Origin: Hypomyces perniciosus
Lineage: Eukaryota; Ascomycota; Sordariomycetes; Hypocreales; Hypocreaceae
Reading direction: 5' to 3'
DNA length: 64,000 nt
NCBI GenBank assembly: GCA_008477525.1
Contig: SPDT01000003.1
Coordinates: 1,240,001-1,304,000, forward strand
Below, in pieces: positions 23,079-34,231 of this stretch (within the stretch, counting starts at the first letter, position 1; every line of letters begins with the position of its first letter). The position numbers and the translations under genes were made by a program. The notes under the pieces are model-generated. The model was not told the origin of the DNA. It made no database searches and worked only from the letters and a program-made list of their open reading frames with translations.

Positions 23079-24620
23079 TTTTTTATTCTATATCTTTAAC
23101 TCCTCCTCGAGTTCTACATTGCAATTTCCTTTATTTTAACTTCAATAGAGTTTTTCATCCTAGTCTGCACTATCTGATAAGAGTGACTGTGACTTGGTCT
23201 TTCTCAAAATCACAAGTTTGTGAGGTTATCACCAGCCATCGCCGTACCCTCAGCCGTCATTCCCTTCTACCTCTAAGGACAACGGAAGGCATTTCCAGGA
23301 AAATGGGTCACAGTCGTTTGAGAAATCTTGGTACGAGTATACACTTTATCCAAGAATTCTATGCGAGAACAAGGACTCCGCACCGTCATTCGCCTCGCCA
23401 ATTCTGCTTGAGAGGTGTAAAAAGTATTGTGTCGCTCTCATTTATCCCGAACGAGCGAAAATATGCTGCTAGACTGTGCTGCGTTAAGAGTGGCCCTCGA
23501 GGACCAGCTGAGATCGCGACATAGTAAGATCATGCAGAACTTCTTGAAGCGGACAAAAAGCTCTTACTTTCACAGTCTGAGATGCCGATCACGTATCTAT
23601 ACGAATTAATATTCAATCGGATCACAACTCTCCAGCGACAGAAAATTGCTTCATCGTCTTGTCGCCCCCGTAAAAGTGGTGTAACACTCGGAGTGTTGTG
23701 GCTAAAAGCATAGCCTGACTTGCAGTCAGTGATTGTTTGACTGATCGTGAAGGCAAGGGGCATCAACTACGCGGCAAAGATGTCAGGTAAAATATCCGCC
23801 GATAATAATATTGGGCGATGGCTCAACAAGCAGCAAATTGTAGCAGCATTGGCATTCCCGGCTCCGTCTGGTCCCATACTCTATTGTCGACCTTCACGCA
23901 GCCTTCGGTGGCAACTGTTTGACAAAGAAACCAAGGCGCAATCTGTAGAAGGGTCTCGATCCGAATAGATTGAAGAGAGCCGGAATTGCCGTGCTGGGCA
24001 TGGCCACCCTGAGGTTCAGCTGCTCCATCACAAAACCCCCACGATCAGTACAAATTTTCCGAATTTGGCCACCGAGAACATCTCCGCGCCTCCAACAACA
24101 CCAGGTTTTTGCTCGGCTATTTCTCCGCGTCTGGATTGGCATTGCGACTTGGGATTGGTGCAGTACCCTTAAAAATAACATAATTTTGACATGCTGTTCG
24201 CATGTGAGCGCGTTCTTGATCGGGAACTTCATATTTCACACAGCCCACGTGCTTCTATGGACTGGTCCGACTGGTCAGGCATCATTGATCTGCAGGAACC
24301 GGGATTCGACAGACAGTGGGTATGGCCCGGGGATGGCCGGGCTGCTGTGCGCCCAATAGGGCTTCATCTGATCCTCTGACAAGTGCTCAATAGGCGGGTG
24401 GTGATTCTTGGATCCTCCACGGAGTACAGCAGATTCGCCAAGATGCGTTCATTGAGCGTTGACGACATAGTGGCAATTGACCTCTGCCTTTCTTGGCATT
24501 CGTATATAATCATGAAAGCCCAGCCCTTCCCCGCGATATCTTGGTCCCGTAGTACTCCATTAAGAGGGTTCACGTTCAATCACCTCTCATTATCAGTGCT
24601 TGTAGACACCAATTGCCGTC
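23079..24620. other. Mostly non-coding; one decayed coding fragment at 23,427-23,715
   Basis: On the plus strand, frame one (ENMLLDCAALRVALEDQLRS, 23450-23530) followed after a one-base shift by HAELLEADKKLLLSQSEMPI and TYLYELIFNRITTLQRQKIA (to a TAG at 23715) looks like an exon remnant of a larger protein, perhaps of the same STAND/ankyrin class as the neighbour at 19.8-22.4 kb. This is only a guess. The frames at 23894-24709 show no motif. A CACGGAGTA near-match to the window-wide 9-mer is at 24418. Confidence 0.35.
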
Positions 24621-26000
24621 ATGCTGTCAAAATCAGCTCTTCTGTTGCTGAACCTGGCCTTCGTGCCCGCCCTTGTTGCTTCTGCCGGTGTAGATGGCTG
24701 CGAGGATAGCGTCGCTGCGAACGCATTCGACCCAAACTCTCTCACATTGAGGGAGGTCGGAGCGCGAAATACCATTGTAAGTATCCCTGGACATACCGGT
24801 GCCTCGGAGAGAGTGGTGGGCTCATCTGCAAGTAGGATTGGCGCATTTGGCTTGAGAAGGATGGCAATCCCATCTCCTTCTGGCATGACATTCCGTTGTA
24901 TCCCAACGCAAACGATAAAAGCATCGTAAACTTTTACGTCGAGATTCCTCGCTGGACAGATGCCAAGATTGAGACATCTCGCAACGAGCCGCTGAGTAAG
25001 TAGCTTTCGGGGAGCGAAGACGCCTCTCCCCATGCGTTCCAGAACTAGATCTGACAAATATTGACTCGAATTAGACCCCATCTACCACGATGATAAGAAA
25101 AAGGTGCCACGATTTGTTGCCAGCGTCTGGCCGCACAAGTCGTACCCCTTCTTATATGGCTCCCTCCCTCAGACTTGGGAGAATTCCAACATCCTCCACA
25201 ACTTCACTGGATACCCTGGAGACAACGATCCCATGGATGTTTTCGACATCAGCTCCATTGAGTAAGCCATCATTCACTTAACATCTGGGTTCTGGGAGGC
25301 TAACCAACTCACGCAGTTCGGGCTTTGTTGGCCAGGTCAGACAGGTCAAGATCTTGGGTGGCTTGCCCATGATTGATGTATGCATTCAATCCATGAAAAG
25401 GTGACAATCTAGCTAACGACTAACTCTTAGGACAACACTACGGACTGGAAGGTCATTGCTATCAATGTCAAGGATCCCTTGGCCAAGCTTGTCAACAGTA
25501 AGACACCAAGCTCAACTTCGCTATTCAGACTAACATTTCACAGCCGTCGACGATCTTGAAAAATATCGACCCGGTCTAAAACAGGCCTTTTACGACTGGT
25601 TCGTCGTAAGTGCTCACACATTATCGCCACCCTTCGCAGCAGTGACTAACCCAGCGTTCACTAGTACTACAAGGTCCTCCGCAAAGGAGAGCTCAACATC
25701 ATCTTAAAGAACGGATATCAAAATGCACAGGTCATGCGAGAACTCATCAGCGAGAGCCACGGCTTCTGGAATGATTTGATTAGAGGCAAGGAGAATCCCG
25801 GCAAGATCAGCACCAAGCAGACGTCCCGGCCCACCATGTGCAAGAGCTACGTCAAGAGCGAGGACGCGACCAAGAAGCTCAACATCCCAAAGAAGTCGAA
25901 TGTCCTGCCACCCGAGCCAAGGCCCGCCAAGTATGACAAGTGGTACTACTTGGACAAGGACTTCAATATCTTGCCTGGCCAGGAAGTGGATGTGGACTGA
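24621..26000 (+). CDS. Inorganic pyrophosphatase, family I, predicted secreted form
   Basis: Seven exons (24621-24776, 24836-24995, 25075-25261, 25317-25377, 25431-25497, 25544-25605, 25665-26000) give 342 residues. Every junction keeps frame at good splice sites. Residues 1-22 form a signal peptide (MLSKSALLLLNLAFVPALVA). The core has family I marks: REVGARNT, FWHDIPLYPNAN, VEIPRWTDAKIE, LPQTWENSN and the metal-binding GDNDPMDVFDIS (consensus DxDPxD), then GFVGQVRQVKILGGLPMID and DWKVIAINVKDPLA. It hydrolyses diphosphate to two phosphates with Mg2+. The cytosolic IPP1 lacks a leader, so this is a paralogue for the secretory route or the outside, perhaps phosphate scavenging. The C-terminal extension (KYDKWYYLDKDFNILPGQ) is not part of the cytosolic enzyme. 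Confidence 0.93.
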
Positions 26001-26238
26001 TTGGGGTCAAAGTGCGAGTGAGAAGGTAAAAGCAATATTGCATTATTAACATCAATATATTTAAGTGACACTTGGTCATCTATCCTCTATATGCATCGCT
26101 CCCTGGTAATATTTAAGTAAAATTATATGAATTCTCCGGAATGTCTCTCTAGAGCATTTTATGCCCCCAATCGAGTTGTAAATCAAGTCAATATGCCGTG
26201 CCAATTATCGCTGATATCATGCGTCGTTGATTTATCGT

Positions 26239-27965
26239 CTATTCGTCATACTTGACCGTGTCGAAAGTGCTTCTGGCTCTAATCTTTGGGCCGTACTTGA
26301 ACAAAATAAACGGAATGGGCAGCAGCGCAAGAGAAACGAAGCCTAATAGACTGCTGGCCCATGCAATTCCCAGAGCCTGGTACACTACACGCAGTTAGCA
26401 ATTCTGTTCAGCAAGAGTCCAAAATTTGGAATTTGACTTACTCTGAAGAGTGAAGAGAGGGAATACACCCGCAAATCCATACCGGGCAAGACTGTTCGCG
26501 CTGGAAGCACTCGCAACGACGTCGGCGGAATAGGTGTCGGTACAGAACTGAATCAAGCTCACAAACACGCACAAATTTCCCCATGCAAACGGAATAATAG
26601 CCGCTGCTGGGCTCGCCCAGGAAATTTCCGGCTTTGCTGACCATGCAAACCAGAACAAGCCAATGGGAAGACCGAAACTACCAATCATGGCTGGGTATAG
26701 TCGGTGCTCCGGGGGCACCCTTTGTGGAGGATATTTCGGGACCTGTTTGCGGTAGATGAAGATGTCGCACAACACCATTGTGACTAAGCCAATGAGGCAA
26801 CCGATGACAATGGACAGGAAGATCAAGCCCGAGTGGTTGGTGTCGAAGTGGTGGACTGTACCAAACGTGTATGGTACACCAGCGAAGAAGCTGAACAAAG
26901 TGCCAAAGTCAACGGCGATATAGAGGTAGATGAATCCGACAATCGGGTCCGTGAAGAGCATGAGAATCGGTCGCACCAGAGCTACCTGGACAAACGACTT
27001 TAACTGGTCGGCCAATGGTGGCAATGGAGGAAGTTCTTCTCCGCGCTTCTTGGCTAATCGACGCTTGAGTACGGGGTGGAAAGTCTCTGCGAGGAAGGGC
27101 GAGAGGAGAAAGCAGAAGGCGGCGAAGAACAGAAGCGTCCACTGAATCCAACGCCAGTCCTTGTTGGTAACAACGAAAGAGCCAATGACTGGTCTACATA
27201 TCATGGTCAGTTCATCCTCAATAGAGGCGGGCAAACAGGAATGGAATGTAGAGAGGAGTGAAGTGAACGTGAACATACCCAAGACCAGGGCCCAAAAAGG
27301 GCATCAGGACACAAATGGCACTGACGGGGCCACGAGTTTGTGGGCTAAAGGTTTCTGAAACCGATCCCGGCACAATACTGATCAATGGCGCCCAGAAAAA
27401 TCCGGCAAGGAATCGGAGGAAGCATAAAGCTCCGAAGTTATGCGTGAAGCCAGCGCCGATAGTAAACACGGATCCGAAAAACAGACCTCCCATGTATACC
27501 GGATATCGACCAATTGTCTCGGAGAGAGGTCCTCCGACAATAGGGCCGAAGCCAAGGGCGAGAACGTAGAGAGTCAGGGGCAGGATGGCGACAGTACCGC
27601 TGACGTTGAATTCCTGCATCAGCTGTGTTCTAGATGGGCTCACGATGGATGTTGCTATAGATCTAGAGTCCGTGTTAGTATGATTCTTCTTTTGCCATCA
27701 TACCTCCAGAAGGCCTCGTGGTAAAACATACGTTGTGAGGGCCAACCAGGTGATCGCCAACACCATCGTCGCCTTCTTCCAGGTCGGCCAGTTATGGGGG
27801 TTTGTCGGCTCCTTATCCCATTCTGATGTCTGTTTTGGGGGTGTTTTTTTCAACATCGGTATTGCTGTTGCTGTCGCTGTCATTGCCATTGCAATTGCCA
27901 CCACTCTTTTCTTGCATCTGTTTCTCGACCACAGTCGCAGCGTCGTCCACGGGGGTTTCCATCAT
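26239..27965 (-). CDS. DHA1-type MFS transporter, one-base frameshift in the N-terminal tail
   Basis: Exons 27965-27732, 27662-27279, 27193-26442 and 26384-26239 encode about 504 residues if one base in exon 1 is disregarded. Marks of the fungal polyamine/drug DHA1 group: NPHNWPTWKKATMVLAITW before TM1, SIVSPSRTQLMQEFNVS, GPIVGGPLSETIGRYPVYM (motif A region), RFLAGFFWAPLISIVPGSVS, then DKDWRW-type loop (TNKDWRWIQW) and 12 hydrophobic segments, ending RARSTFDTVKYDE. Introns are 69, 85 and 57 nt. The Met at 27965 opens an acidic, Asn/Ser-rich tail. It joins the conserved part only if the A7 tract near 27846-27852 is one base shorter; otherwise translation ends at 27813. Either a sequencing or assembly slip, a real mutation, or a downstream start. 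The substrate cannot be told. Confidence 0.85.
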
Positions 27966-30617
27966 CTCGCTGACCTCAAAACTGAACAGGCGTATAAATC
28001 TTAAAAGATTCACGAGGGTATAGATCGTATAAGTAGTATTACCCCCAAAGAGGCTGAAAGTGGATCGCGCTTTGTCCCCTTATCGGACACGAACCGTTTG
28101 AGAAATCAGGGCCGCATCGTTCTTTTGCTATTTTTTTTTTGGGGGGGGGGTATGAGTGGCCCTGAAAAGAATGAAGAACGATAATACACCCGTATGGAGC
28201 CTGGGAGATTTGTCACCGGGATCCAAGTTCAGATTCGTGCAAATAAGGATCTGATTTACCGTAAGGTGTGGGCCTAGAGCCGAGGAATTCGATTACTGAT
28301 CAAAGCAGTTCCACCTTCGGCCGAGAAACAAATGAAAGACGTTGCCATAATAGTATTAGGTTTAAGGATTGGATTTACGAAGTGAGCTTGAAGAATTAGT
28401 CGTAGTATTCCTTCAAGGTTACACCCGTCCTTTATTGGTTGCCCTAAGGGGCCTATGTAATCATTTCAGCCTTTTTTGCCTTTAACAATGGCGGTTCTTG
28501 CAGACATCACAGAAGATTAAGCTCCATCCAGCCCTAACAATTGCGAAAAGCCACGCGACGTCATTCCGCCCGAGCAAAGAGATCACGGCCGCTATAAGGT
28601 CCGCAGACCGAGATGGGATCACAGTGGATGTGGATAACGTGAGTTGTGCCGGGCTAACAATAGCCATATCGACTAGTAGCAATACTCCGTAATAGTACTC
28701 GTACGAGTGTTCTCAAACATATGCCACATAGTATTAGTAGTCTAATAATAGGTGCTTCATGGCTGTCATTAGGATAACCCGAGTCTGGGTTCATTCGCTG
28801 TACCATCTCCAACAACTCATTGCATAAGCCTAAGTCTTTCATGGCACTATTTGATCCCTGTAAAGTGTATTATTACGCGTAGCTCCATTGGGATGTTAAA
28901 GCCGATTGATGCAAGAGATATTCCGTTCCAGGCGAGCACTATTACCGCTCCGTCCTACTACTTGTTAGTATACTACTACTAAATCCAATGTGGGCTTCCG
29001 GGCAAAGAGGATCGCATTCGCAAACAACCCCAAGTGGGACCTGAGGTTACTCAGCCGGCTTGGATATCCCGCCGAGTAGTATATAATAGTTATGTGGGTA
29101 TGTCTTTCGGCCGAGAAGGTTGATTTCGCCTTTGGCACAATGTTGGAGTACTATTGAACTTGTTGGTTCACTGACACAGCTGGCTCGGTTCAGTATGGCA
29201 TCCCCTAATGCTCCGACGATGCTCTTATGGCTTAGCTTCTGGACAAAGGATTTACGAAGGAAGGCTGGTAGGGGTCCACGGGAGGTTCATGCCACAACCG
29301 TCGCAAAGACAAACGCCGATTCACCGATCCGTCTATTCACCGATTCGCCGGTTCGCGCTTTCGCTCTAATACTACTGCTAATACCGGCCGTCAGTAACGA
29401 ATTGAGTAAAATGTTTCGGCGGCTGTACAGTTGATCGACCGGGTGAGTCACCCATGTCGTCCACCCGATTAGCTTAGTGAGACAGCATCCATCAACTCAG
29501 TGATCATGTCCGTGTAGTCAGGACCAATAAAGGCTTCGTAAAAAAGTGGTAAAGATCCAAAGCCTCATCAAGCCTCATCAAGCTTATATAAGCCGTGTTG
29601 CTCCAATTGACCAAACAATATCGGCCATTAGATCTCGGATTATAGAAGCAAGGTGTTCTCGCTCGGATGCTCGTCTTAGTGGGGACCGACATATTGGCCT
29701 AGATGAAGAGCTCAAGGTTCATATCCCGTTTAATCCTTGATTAATTTCCTCATCATGCAAGCCTACCATATACCATAGGGCCTAGTACATTTTTCTCGGC
29801 CGACACTGATGACGCGCTATAGCCCAAAGGAACATTTATCATCAATCGGAAAAAGATATTTACACGCATGTTCACATACGAGTATCATGCAGTAGATACG
29901 AGTAGCTATAGGCCAAAAAGGATTGCAATCCTTCTCTATACTATAAAGTAGTGCTGCACTAAGTATCACTAATCATATAGATAGATACGGAGTACTAATC
30001 AAATGCTATATCTAAGCCCAATCCCTGGTTCTCTCGAGAGGGCGGACGTCGGCGGTAGAAACAAGGCCGCACCGGGAGTTTTGCTCGCGCGCGGTCAGAT
30101 CCTATAAAATAACATCATGAAGAGGCACATTGATTGCCCTTTTGATTACCAATCCCAGGCTGACGAAACAACAAAATTCGCGACACGAAATATTCATTCA
30201 TTTAAATGAATTGTTTTGGTATGAGATGGTAAAAATGGTTGTGTGCGGATGATGGCATTGAACAGTCAAACGACATGCCGAATGACTGATACGGTGAATA
30301 GGCGCACTGAGCGTGGGCCACTGAGCGCCTCGCTGGTCGCTGAAACGGCCTGCTGCGGACAAGGCATTTTGGTGTTTTGATGGCAAGGCAAACGTGAACA
30401 CAAATCCAAACCCAAAAAGCATTCACCCAACAGTACAAAATGGAGATGTTTTGCTACTCCATTCATAAGCTCCTGACTGAGCTGCTGGGATATTCATTTC
30501 GGTTACCTGCATAGACCGAAATCCAGCGAGCGATAGGCGTTATCGACGGCACTTCAACATCCCATACCACCACATCACCACATCACCAAGGGACAACAGA
30601 CAACAGATAATAGCACC
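27966..30617. other. 2.6-kb non-coding segment
   Basis: No open frame has a motif or codon pattern that supports a gene. Present are a T10G10 homopolymer junction (about 28131-28150), TACTCCGTA at 28683 and TACGGAGTA at 29986, three CGGCCGA-centred short repeats (28318, 29108, 29796) and two GGATTTACGAAG boxes (28371, 29247). The segment may be decayed repeat DNA. The last 100 bp, with CACATCACCACATCACCAAG, are the leader of the next gene. Confidence 0.4.
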
Positions 30618-31619
30618 ATGACGGATCAGAACAATTCAAAACCCCAGTTCGCCACTCCTCTCCCCCAGTCACCTCGGTCAGATGTTCTGGAATGGCGCTT
30701 CCCCAAACCCTATCGCCATTATGTCCTCACAGGGCGGTCTCGCGCCGCATGGCACACTTCCTTCGTCATCCCTGCCCTCAACCTGCTGCTTGATGCCGGA
30801 CTCTGTGTCAACAAGCTGCGTCCGAAACACATATTTCTCACCCACGGCCACAATGACCATACGCTGTTGGCTCCTGCGTTTGTGAAACGCGAGTATCCCC
30901 CGGATATCTACTGCCCAGCCGAGATGAAGCGTGTGTTTGATGACTTCATCTTGGCCGACACGATGCTCAACCTCGGGGGTTTGATCAGCGCTGAGGATGC
31001 TGAGAAGGAGGGATTTCCCATGGATGATAGCGTCTCCCAGCGGAGCAAAGAGTTGGGGAGGTCTCCATCTGCCACTGCGTTCCTCAATACGCATTTCACA
31101 CATGGAGTACGGCATGGCGACGTGGTTCACCTGCGGCGAGCGAAAGGCATAACAGCCACAGCATTCCGCTGCGACCACACCGTCCCTTGCCTCGGCTACG
31201 TGTTCAGCATCACAACCCATCGTCTCAAGCCAGAGCTCGCATCTCTCCCCGGGTCCGAGCTACAAGCACGGCGCAAAGCAGGCCTCGAGCTCACCGCGCC
31301 GCACAGCTCGCCCATCTTCGCGTTCCTAGGCGACACCGCAGCCGAGACGCTCGCCGCAGCGCCATCGTGGCTGCAAGACGGCATCCCCGTGGTCATCACC
31401 GAGTGCAGCTTCTTGTACGATGAACACAAGCCTCAGGCCGACAAGACGAAACATACGGCGTGGTGCGACCTGGAGAAGGTGGTGAGGAGGTGGCCGAAGA
31501 CGACGTTTGTGTTGACGCACTTTAGCATGCGGTACAGTGATGCGGAGATTACGGCTTTCTTTCGGGAGATGTCTGATCCGCCGAGCAATATTGTTGTATG
31601 GGCGGATCCGGAGAGTTGA
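30618..31619 (+). CDS. Metallo-beta-lactamase-fold hydrolase, tRNase Z-like
   Basis: A single-exon gene of 333 residues. After a short polar N-terminus, GLCVNKLRPKHIFLTHGHND and the next His give the zinc-binding HxHxDH motif at residues 76-81, in the context (RP...FLTHGHxDH) typical of RNase Z. A later metal ligand is Asp in FAFLGDTAAETL (about residue 238). ITECSFL and the terminal His in TTFVLTHFSMRYSD (about residue 311) complete the fold. RNase Z removes tRNA 3' trailers; short fungal paralogues like this one have no firmly assigned substrate, so activity on tRNA is inferred only from the motif. The gene is isolated: more than 2.5 kb of non-coding DNA lies on both sides. Confidence 0.85.
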   Translation: MTDQNNSKPQFATPLPQSPRSDVLEWRFPKPYRHYVLTGRSRAAWHTSFVIPALNLLLDAGLCVNKLRPKHIFLTHGHNDHTLLAPAFVKREYPPDIYCPAEMKRVFDDFILADTMLNLGGLISAEDAEKEGFPMDDSVSQRSKELGRSPSATAFLNTHFTHGVRHGDVVHLRRAKGITATAFRCDHTVPCLGYVFSITTHRLKPELASLPGSELQARRKAGLELTAPHSSPIFAFLGDTAAETLAAAPSWLQDGIPVVITECSFLYDEHKPQADKTKHTAWCDLEKVVRRWPKTTFVLTHFSMRYSDAEITAFFREMSDPPSNIVVWADPES

Positions 31620-34231
31620 ACAGGGGGGGGATGCACCTAGGCGATGTGCATCTATGCAGTGATTGACTGGCACCGTGTGTTTCCTTGGGGGGTTTTCAAG
31701 TGTCATGTGTCTTGTTTCGGAGATGATTGTCGAGATACCCATAGCCCTTCTGATCTGTCTTGATCACTGGGGAACTTGCGAACAATAAAAATCATGGTTT
31801 CCCCAACAATGCCCCCCGACTTGGAGTCATTGCCAGGAGTCTTCAGACCCGCAGAGTAGAGTCAGATACAATACTCACCACATCGGCTGTGGACATTCAG
31901 AGGCTCGTCCTGCTGTGTGGCAACAAGCATCTTACAAACGAGCCATAAAAGGTAAGTGGAAGAGCAAACAACATGAGGCGTCCAAGCTCCCCAAGCATGC
32001 ATACACGGCTCATCGTTCCCAAAGTCCAGACTCAAGGTATCGGTGTCCGTGATACATGTATTTCACGTTCAGCACCTGCCCGTCGCTTCAAGTCGACTAC
32101 AAAGCTCTCTCACTTCTCCTCCACCAGCTCTTGAGACTTGAGTCATGATGTAGCCCAAAACTCTCTACCCAGAGGCATACCAACAGCCCACAAAACCCAC
32201 AACCTCAAGATCCTACAACTCTGGTTGAATCCATTCACCCATCTATCTACGTCTTGACGTTAACCCACATCTGCCTAACGCCATGTGCTTCCACTTCCAG
32301 TCTTGGAATCGCTGCTCCTCTTGTCTCCTCACCTTCAACCACCGCTGCAACCGCGTTCCCTGCTGGAACGGCTGGGTTTGCCGCTGGAGGCTCCACCGAC
32401 ACGGTTTGTACTGCCGCAGTGGGCGGTACGAGCGCGCTGAAGACGAAATTTATACACATCTGCTTTGCCGGGAATGCAAGAAAGGGCCGCCCAGGGACAA
32501 AGGCTTGGCCAAGCCAGATGCGAGAAATGCGGCGACAGCGTCGATGGCAGGGACAACCACAATAAAAAGGAGGTTAAAAGGGATTACCGTGGGATCGTGG
32601 TCGTTTAAGGCACTGGTGGAAGGGAGCAGTCGGAGTCGGAATAGTTGTCACGCTGTCGGGATTGGATGTTGGGGATAGACAACTTTAGGCCTGGAACTGA
32701 GTCAATACCGATCAACCTGTCAATTCAAGAAACATTGGGGGCATTGCTTTGCCTCTGGTCTCGCGCCTCTCTCCCGATTGACGCATTGTAGTACCGACCC
32801 GTGACAGCCCTGACGATAGCTTCACAGTTTCAACCGGCCCTGTAGCACACAGAACGGGTCCTCGCAGATCAGAAACGCACACAAACACAAGCGGAGTGTC
32901 ATCCGTAACGGCTTTCCGCAGTTGGGGAGAAGAAAATAGAGTCTTCTATCCAGGCAAAGCAAACGAAAAGCTGTTGAGATGGTGCACGTGATATCCATTG
33001 TGGCACTTGCCTTTCCACAGCGAGGCGGCTGCCAGATGCCTACGAGTAAAGCTTCATGGCACAAGAAACAGCCTCGCTCAGCCTCGCTCTTCATCTCAGC
33101 ACCTAATTGATGCGGTGCAACTTGGATTCCTTGCCGCGAACATTATGGCAGCTGCTCAGACCAGCGTGCTGGGGGGCTGAGGGTAAGTTGCAGGCCTTGC
33201 TTGGTCCCTTCGCAAGCTCACACTCCTGAGCCAGACATCTCGAACGCGGCTCGATTCGAAGCTCCACGCGAAAGGCCGTTGAACTGAACAGAACTCATAT
33301 TGAGACATCAATAAAAGAGGGACCAACTCAATTGTCTCTTTTCTCATGCGCCTCCAAGCAGGTCTCTCCCTCGGAAGAGTTCCGCGGGAGAGTCTCACCA
33401 TGTCCGAGGACGGAGTTCAGCTGCATCACCCCCGATGGTTGATCCAAAATCCTCCACTGTTGGAAGTTCAGAGAGAAATTTGGCAGACAGGAACCCGCAG
33501 ATGAGTCCGGTCAGGGCCGAGGACAATCATATGTCTGAGGCCTCCGTCTTCACGACCACGGCGATTCCTAAATTCGGACATGGCGTTGGTACGTAGTCGC
33601 ATGTTTTTGGAGACGAAATGAGCGCCGAAAATCACCATTGAAAGACCAGTATCAACGGTCTTGAATTAGGGAAACATGGCCAAAGTCTCAAATCACCTTC
33701 TCGAATAGTGATCAAGATCCTTTGACGCCACAGACGATGAGCCTGGTATTACAGGGTAATTGAAGCAACCCCCACTCCACGCGATGACGAAACGGGCGCA
33801 CGGGATGTTACGGCTGAGGCTTATGGGCTACTTCGGCACCAGCAAGGCACAGACTGCACAAGCCATTTGCCAAAAGACGAGATCTGGCCCCCCTTCGAAT
33901 TCGACCCCCAGAATCTGATCTGAGCTCCAACTCTCCCCAACTACCGTTCTTTTTGGGGGTGAAGATCGTGTCCTGTAAGAAACCCCCACCTACAAGGGCT
34001 CTGTTGGAAATTCTTACCAAATGGTAAGACTGAGGCTGACTACTAGCATAACAATCAGGCTTCCTTTGCAAGAAACAAGTGGTACAGCTTATTCTTGCAC
34101 GTAAAATGATACCTACTGCATCCGTTCTTACTCATCACCAGCCATCGCCGCCGTTTTCTGGCCCCCAACCCTAAAGGGGTCCAGACAACTTCGTCGCACA
34201 GCTTTGAGTGAGGAAAAGAACTGGAAGGGAC
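31620..34231. other. 2.6-kb intergenic segment
   Basis: Open frames at 32254-32678 (plus) and 32247-32459, 32822-33094, 33808-34071 (minus) carry no recognisable domain and overlap one another in different frames. The stretch 34000-34231 is the promoter side of the Zn2Cys6 gene. No repeat or RNA gene was recognised. Confidence 0.4.

Noticed and set aside
28131..28150. T10-G10 homopolymer junction as a structural element
   Set aside because: More easily explained as a replication slip or a sequencing weak point; nothing around it suggests a function.
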